This document shows, piece after piece, positions 61,214 to 64,000 of a stretch of DNA of 64,000 nt. The position numbers and the translations under genes were made by a program. Source of the stretch: Bernardetiaceae bacterium (lineage in GTDB: Bacteria > Bacteroidota > Bacteroidia > Cytophagales > Bernardetiaceae); assembly GCA_020832465.1 (NCBI GenBank), contig JAFIER010000046.1, positions 23,795 through 87,794 of the forward strand. Reading direction: 5' to 3'. The notes beneath the pieces were generated by a model that saw nothing but the letters and a program-made list of their open reading frames with translations, did no database searches and was not told the origin of the DNA. Position 1 is the first letter of the stretch. Every line of letters begins with the position of its first letter.

Positions 61214-61909
61214 ATGATTCGAGTGGACATTATTTCTGCCTTGCCGCAGCTTATGGATAGTTTTCTAAATCAATCTATTTTGCAACGTGCGCAAGACAAA
61301 GGCGTGGCGCATATAGCGCTTCATAACCTTCGGGATTATAGCTTAGATAAGCACAAACGCATTGATGACGAGAGTTACGGCGGTAGCGCAGGTATGGTTT
61401 TGAGCCTTGAGCCTTTTGCCCGCTGTATCAATAGTTTGAAGGCAAAGCGAGATTATCAAGAAGTTATTTTTATGACTCCTGATGGAAAACGCTTTGACCA
61501 GCCCACGGCAAATGCACTTTCTCTCCATCAAAATTTAATGATTCTTTGTGGGCATTACAAAGGCATAGATGAGCGCATACGTGAGCACTTTGTAACCTTA
61601 GAACTCAGCATCGGAGATTTTGTCGTCTCTGGTGGTGAAATACCAGCAGCCTTAGTTACTGATGCTATTGTGCGCTTAGTACCAGGTGTATTGCACGACG
61701 AGACTTCCGCTTTGAGCGATTCTTTTCAAGATGGACTCCTTGCGCCGCCCGTTTATACGCGTCCAGCAGATTACGAAGGCATGAAAGTGCCTGATATTTT
61801 ATTATCGGGGCACGAAGCTAAAATCGAGGATTGGCGCATGGAGCAAGCACTCCAACGCACAAAAGCTCGCAGACCTGATTTGTACAAAAAATATATCCAA
61901 ATTGAGTAA
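61214..61909 (+). CDS. trmD: tRNA (guanine-N1)-methyltransferase
   Basis: SPOUT-fold enzyme that makes m1G37 in tRNAs and prevents frameshifting. 231 residues. [25 protein letters not shown] opens the protein; [25 protein letters not shown] and the trefoil-knot SAM site [13 protein letters not shown] follow, and the C-terminal [16 protein letters not shown] holds the tRNA-binding helix. It is not with rpsP-rimM-rplS, the usual neighbours in many other phyla. Confidence 0.96.
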   Translation: MIRVDIISALPQLMDSFLNQSILQRAQDKGVAHIALHNLRDYSLDKHKRIDDESYGGSAGMVLSLEPFARCINSLKAKRDYQEVIFMTPDGKRFDQPTANALSLHQNLMILCGHYKGIDERIREHFVTLELSIGDFVVSGGEIPAALVTDAIVRLVPGVLHDETSALSDSFQDGLLAPPVYTRPADYEGMKVPDILLSGHEAKIEDWRMEQALQRTKARRPDLYKKYIQIE

Positions 61910-62030
61910 ATACCCTAAGCGATATAAAGAATTATATCAAAATTTGGTATATTTGGAAATGCTTTAGTGCGATGATGTATTTTGCTTGCTTTATTACAGC
62001 TTTTTTTTTATCGTATTTGACACTTTCATC

Positions 62031-62579
62031 ATGAAAAGTAACTTAATTTTACTCAAAAACAAGACATTGATTGCGCTATTTTGCATAGCAAGTTTGCTCT
62101 TTTTTACTCAAAAAGAAGCGCAAGCCCAGCGTACGGATTATCGCAATTATGCGATTTTTATGTACAATTTTATGCAATATACAGAGTGGCCGCAAGGCAA
62201 TAATGGTGATATTATCGTAGGCGTATTAGGGCGTTCGCGTATAACAGATGAGCTTAATAAAATTGTAACCTTACGTACTATTATGGGAAGAAAGGTAGTT
62301 ATTAAGCAAATTGAGAACATCAGACCTAATGATAAGTATCACGTAATATATGTCTCACCGCTCAAAAGTGGTGTATTGCGCACCGTCATAAGTACACTCA
62401 ACAACCAACCGACGCTTGTCGTTGCCGAGCGCGAAGGGCTCGCACAGCGCGGCGCTTCTATTAGCTTTTTAGTGTTGCAAAACAATAAATTGAGCTTTGA
62501 AATCAATACAAATGCGCTTTATAAGCACAAACTACGTATGTCAAGTAGGTTGCTTAGGCTTGGAAAAGTTGTTGAATAG
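62031..62579 (+). CDS. YfiR/DUF4154 family periplasmic protein
   Basis: Protein of 182 residues from the ATG at 62031, with a signal peptide (KNKTLIALFCIASLLFFTQKEAQAQ). YAIFMYNFMQYTEWPQGNNGDIIVGVLGRSRITDELNKIV, IMGRKVVIKQI, YHVIYVSPLKSG and LVVAEREGLAQRGASISFLVLQNNKLSFEINTNAL fit the YfiR family, whose best-known member inhibits a membrane diguanylate cyclase in Pseudomonas. No YfiN-like cyclase is adjacent, and Bacteroidota homologues often stand next to histidine kinases instead. The function here is therefore open. Confidence 0.88.
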   Translation: MKSNLILLKNKTLIALFCIASLLFFTQKEAQAQRTDYRNYAIFMYNFMQYTEWPQGNNGDIIVGVLGRSRITDELNKIVTLRTIMGRKVVIKQIENIRPNDKYHVIYVSPLKSGVLRTVISTLNNQPTLVVAEREGLAQRGASISFLVLQNNKLSFEINTNALYKHKLRMSSRLLRLGKVVE

Positions 62580-62674
62580 CATAGCGTTCAAAGCTATAAG
62601 GTTAGAAAACTTATAGCCTTAGCCTACCCTTATTAGATTTTAAGTTGTAGTGCGCGTAGGGTAGAATAAAATAG

Positions 62675-62765
62675 GGTAGTCTTAAAGATGTAATGCTCAA
62701 AGTCTTTCAAAACTAACAGTTCTCAAAGAACTGTTAGTTCTAAGCATTACTTGTTATACACTACC
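62675..62765 (-). mobile_element. 91-bp MITE (family A), copy 3
   Basis: Reverse complement of 957-1047, identical over all 91 positions. Flanked by a perfect 8-bp direct repeat TAAAATAG (62667-62674 and 62766-62773). It lies between the YfiR-like gene and the isomerase, about 60 bp upstream of the isomerase ATG, so it may affect that promoter. Confidence 0.9.
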
Positions 62766-62828
62766 TAAAATAGTAATGTAGTATCGTGATTTTTGATTTT
62801 TATAAAAACGTATCGTAATTTTTTTTCT

Positions 62829-63830
62829 ATGAATATGGAACAACTCATAGCCTCCTTTGATGTGCAGTTGGAAGAGGCTTTATCCTTAGGACAAAATCTT
62901 AAACTAAGTGCTTTGCCGCAAGGCATAAATAATATAGTGCTCGCAGGCTTAGGTGGCTCGGGTATAGGTGGTAATATTGCTCAATCATTGGTTTCGCAAG
63001 ACGTAAAACTACCTTTTATAGTATGCAAAAACTATAAACTGCCTGCATTTGTAGGTAAAAATACGCTTTTTATCGCCTCTTCATTCTCTGGAAATACGGA
63101 AGAGACACTCGCTTGCTTCGAAGAGGCTTACGAGCGCAAAGCCCATATTATTGTCATTAGCTCGGGCGGAAGCATTACAGAGATTGCAGAGCAACGCCGT
63201 ATCGATACGATTAAGCTACCAGCTATGGCAGCCTGTCCACGTGCGCATTTAGGCTATTCTATGATTTCACTTCTGTTTGCCTTTCGACAACTTGGACTCA
63301 GCCAAACAGATTGGGCCATGCAAACACAAGAGGCTTTGCAAAATATAAGAAAACAAAAGCAGAGCATACGCACCGAAGCATATCAAATTGCTTCTCAAAT
63401 TAAAGGATTTATGCCTATTGTATATGCAGATACAGCATTAGAACCTGTAATTGTGCGTTTTAGACAACAAATAAATGAAAATGCAAAGCAACTCTGCCAT
63501 ACTGCCGTGCTACCAGAAATGAACCACAACGAACTTGTCGGATGGCATCATTCAGATACATTCCTAAAAAGCGTCAAAGTAATGATTGTACATACAGATT
63601 ATGACCACGAACGTGTGATGCACCGTATGACAATATGCCAAAATATATTTGAAGACAAATCGCAAGCCGTTACACATATTTATGCACAAGGAGACTCCCT
63701 ACTCGGGCAGATGCTGTATTTAATACACCTAACCGATTGGGTATCCTATGAACTTGCACAACAAAAACAAGTCGACCCATTTCCCGTAAAAGTCATAGAC
63801 TATCTAAAAAGCAAACTCGCTGAAATATAG
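62829..63830 (+). CDS. Bifunctional phosphoglucose/phosphomannose isomerase
   Basis: SIS-fold sugar isomerase of 333 residues from the ATG at 62829; the frame's earlier ATG at 62793 gives an atypical leader. VLAGLGGSGIGGNIAQSL and FIASSFSGNTEETLACFEEA form the phosphosugar-binding loops, AMAACPRAHLGYS is the family's segment before the second domain, and PEMNHNELVGWHH supplies the catalytic Glu and His. The family interconverts glucose 6-phosphate or mannose 6-phosphate with fructose 6-phosphate. The length of about 330 fits the PGI/PMI type known from archaea and Bacteroidota. Confidence 0.93.
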   Translation: MNMEQLIASFDVQLEEALSLGQNLKLSALPQGINNIVLAGLGGSGIGGNIAQSLVSQDVKLPFIVCKNYKLPAFVGKNTLFIASSFSGNTEETLACFEEAYERKAHIIVISSGGSITEIAEQRRIDTIKLPAMAACPRAHLGYSMISLLFAFRQLGLSQTDWAMQTQEALQNIRKQKQSIRTEAYQIASQIKGFMPIVYADTALEPVIVRFRQQINENAKQLCHTAVLPEMNHNELVGWHHSDTFLKSVKVMIVHTDYDHERVMHRMTICQNIFEDKSQAVTHIYAQGDSLLGQMLYLIHLTDWVSYELAQQKQVDPFPVKVIDYLKSKLAEI

Positions 63831-63941
63831 TGTGTTAGTAGATAAATAACCCTGTCAAAATGGCTAAGAGAAAAAAAACAGTAGGGAACTAATAGGGCTC
63901 TAAATAGGGTTTAGTAGTTATCCAACATTTAAAGAATGCTC

Positions 63942-63974
63942 AGAAATAACATTTCTCAAAGAAGTGTTATTTTT
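63942..63974. repeat. Hairpin repeat at the window end
   Basis: AGAAATAACATTTCT pairs with AGAAGTGTTATTTTT, one more copy of the recurrent hairpin. It is followed by TAAGCC, a run of C and a run of A at the end of the window, so its right part cannot be judged. Confidence 0.6.
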
Positions 63975-64000
63975 AAGCCCCCCCCAAAAAAAAAGCTGCG

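Noticed and set aside
63976..64000. C and A homopolymer runs at the window end as a biological feature
   Set aside because: They are at the very edge of the sequence, where low-complexity runs may be an assembly artefact; nothing can be concluded.

Overview
This 64 kb window is chromosomal DNA of a Bacteroidota bacterium, most likely of the Cytophagales type. The markers seen are type IX secretion (T9SS) sorting domains, a PorP/SprF-type outer-membrane protein, an Rpb6-like RNA polymerase omega subunit, TPR/PD40/OmpA proteins, BamD, and promoters of the Bacteroidota form (-33 TTG/TTTG, -7 TAnnTTTG). The DNA is AT-rich. Genes face both ways in short operons separated by repeat-rich gaps. No rRNA operon, prophage, CRISPR array or transposase gene is visible.

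Layout. 0-6.5 kb: pdxH, an orphan histidine kinase, Sua5, tRNA-Ser, exonuclease III, a TPR membrane protein and an FMN reductase. 6.7-20 kb: ppk1, a TPR-PD40-OmpA protein, two MFS transporters, a TolC-like protein, hisC, an HNH nuclease, scpA and a PBP4-type carboxypeptidase. 20-29 kb is a secretion/envelope zone: a 1595-residue T9SS-exported subtilase, a SPOR-like protein, a PorP/SprF-OmpA fusion and a tiny protein that is almost only a T9SS sorting domain. 29-37 kb: a glycosyltransferase, accC, a protein with repeated FFDE motifs, secG, an RRM protein, galE and lysA. 37-48 kb: an outer-membrane channel-like protein, a periplasmic-binding lipoprotein and a Cache-HAMP-SpoIIE phosphatase that may form one signalling unit, then an FAD oxidoreductase, pyrD, an ABC ATPase with an unusual N-terminal domain and a second histidine kinase. 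48-64 kb: mostly housekeeping (metallo-hydrolase, dusB, bamD-rpoZ, dxs, era, initiator tRNA, queD, trmD, phosphoglucose/phosphomannose isomerase).

The most striking content lies between genes. Several families of small, palindromic, protein-free elements occupy the gaps. The clearest is a 91-bp element present in three identical copies, each bounded by GGTAGT...ACTACC and flanked by a different perfect 8-bp direct repeat: a recently mobile MITE. A second family of about 110 bp also has perfect 8-bp duplications, and both copies have inserted across the stop codon of a gene. Two older families (CATACTAC...GTAGTATG ends; GGGTGTACG...CGTACACCC ends) have slightly decayed duplications. All share a hairpin core related to TAACATTTCT/AGAAATGTTA, which also appears in ordinary terminator hairpins. 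No transposase for them is encoded here.

All assignments come from reading the sequence and recalling protein families; no database search was run.
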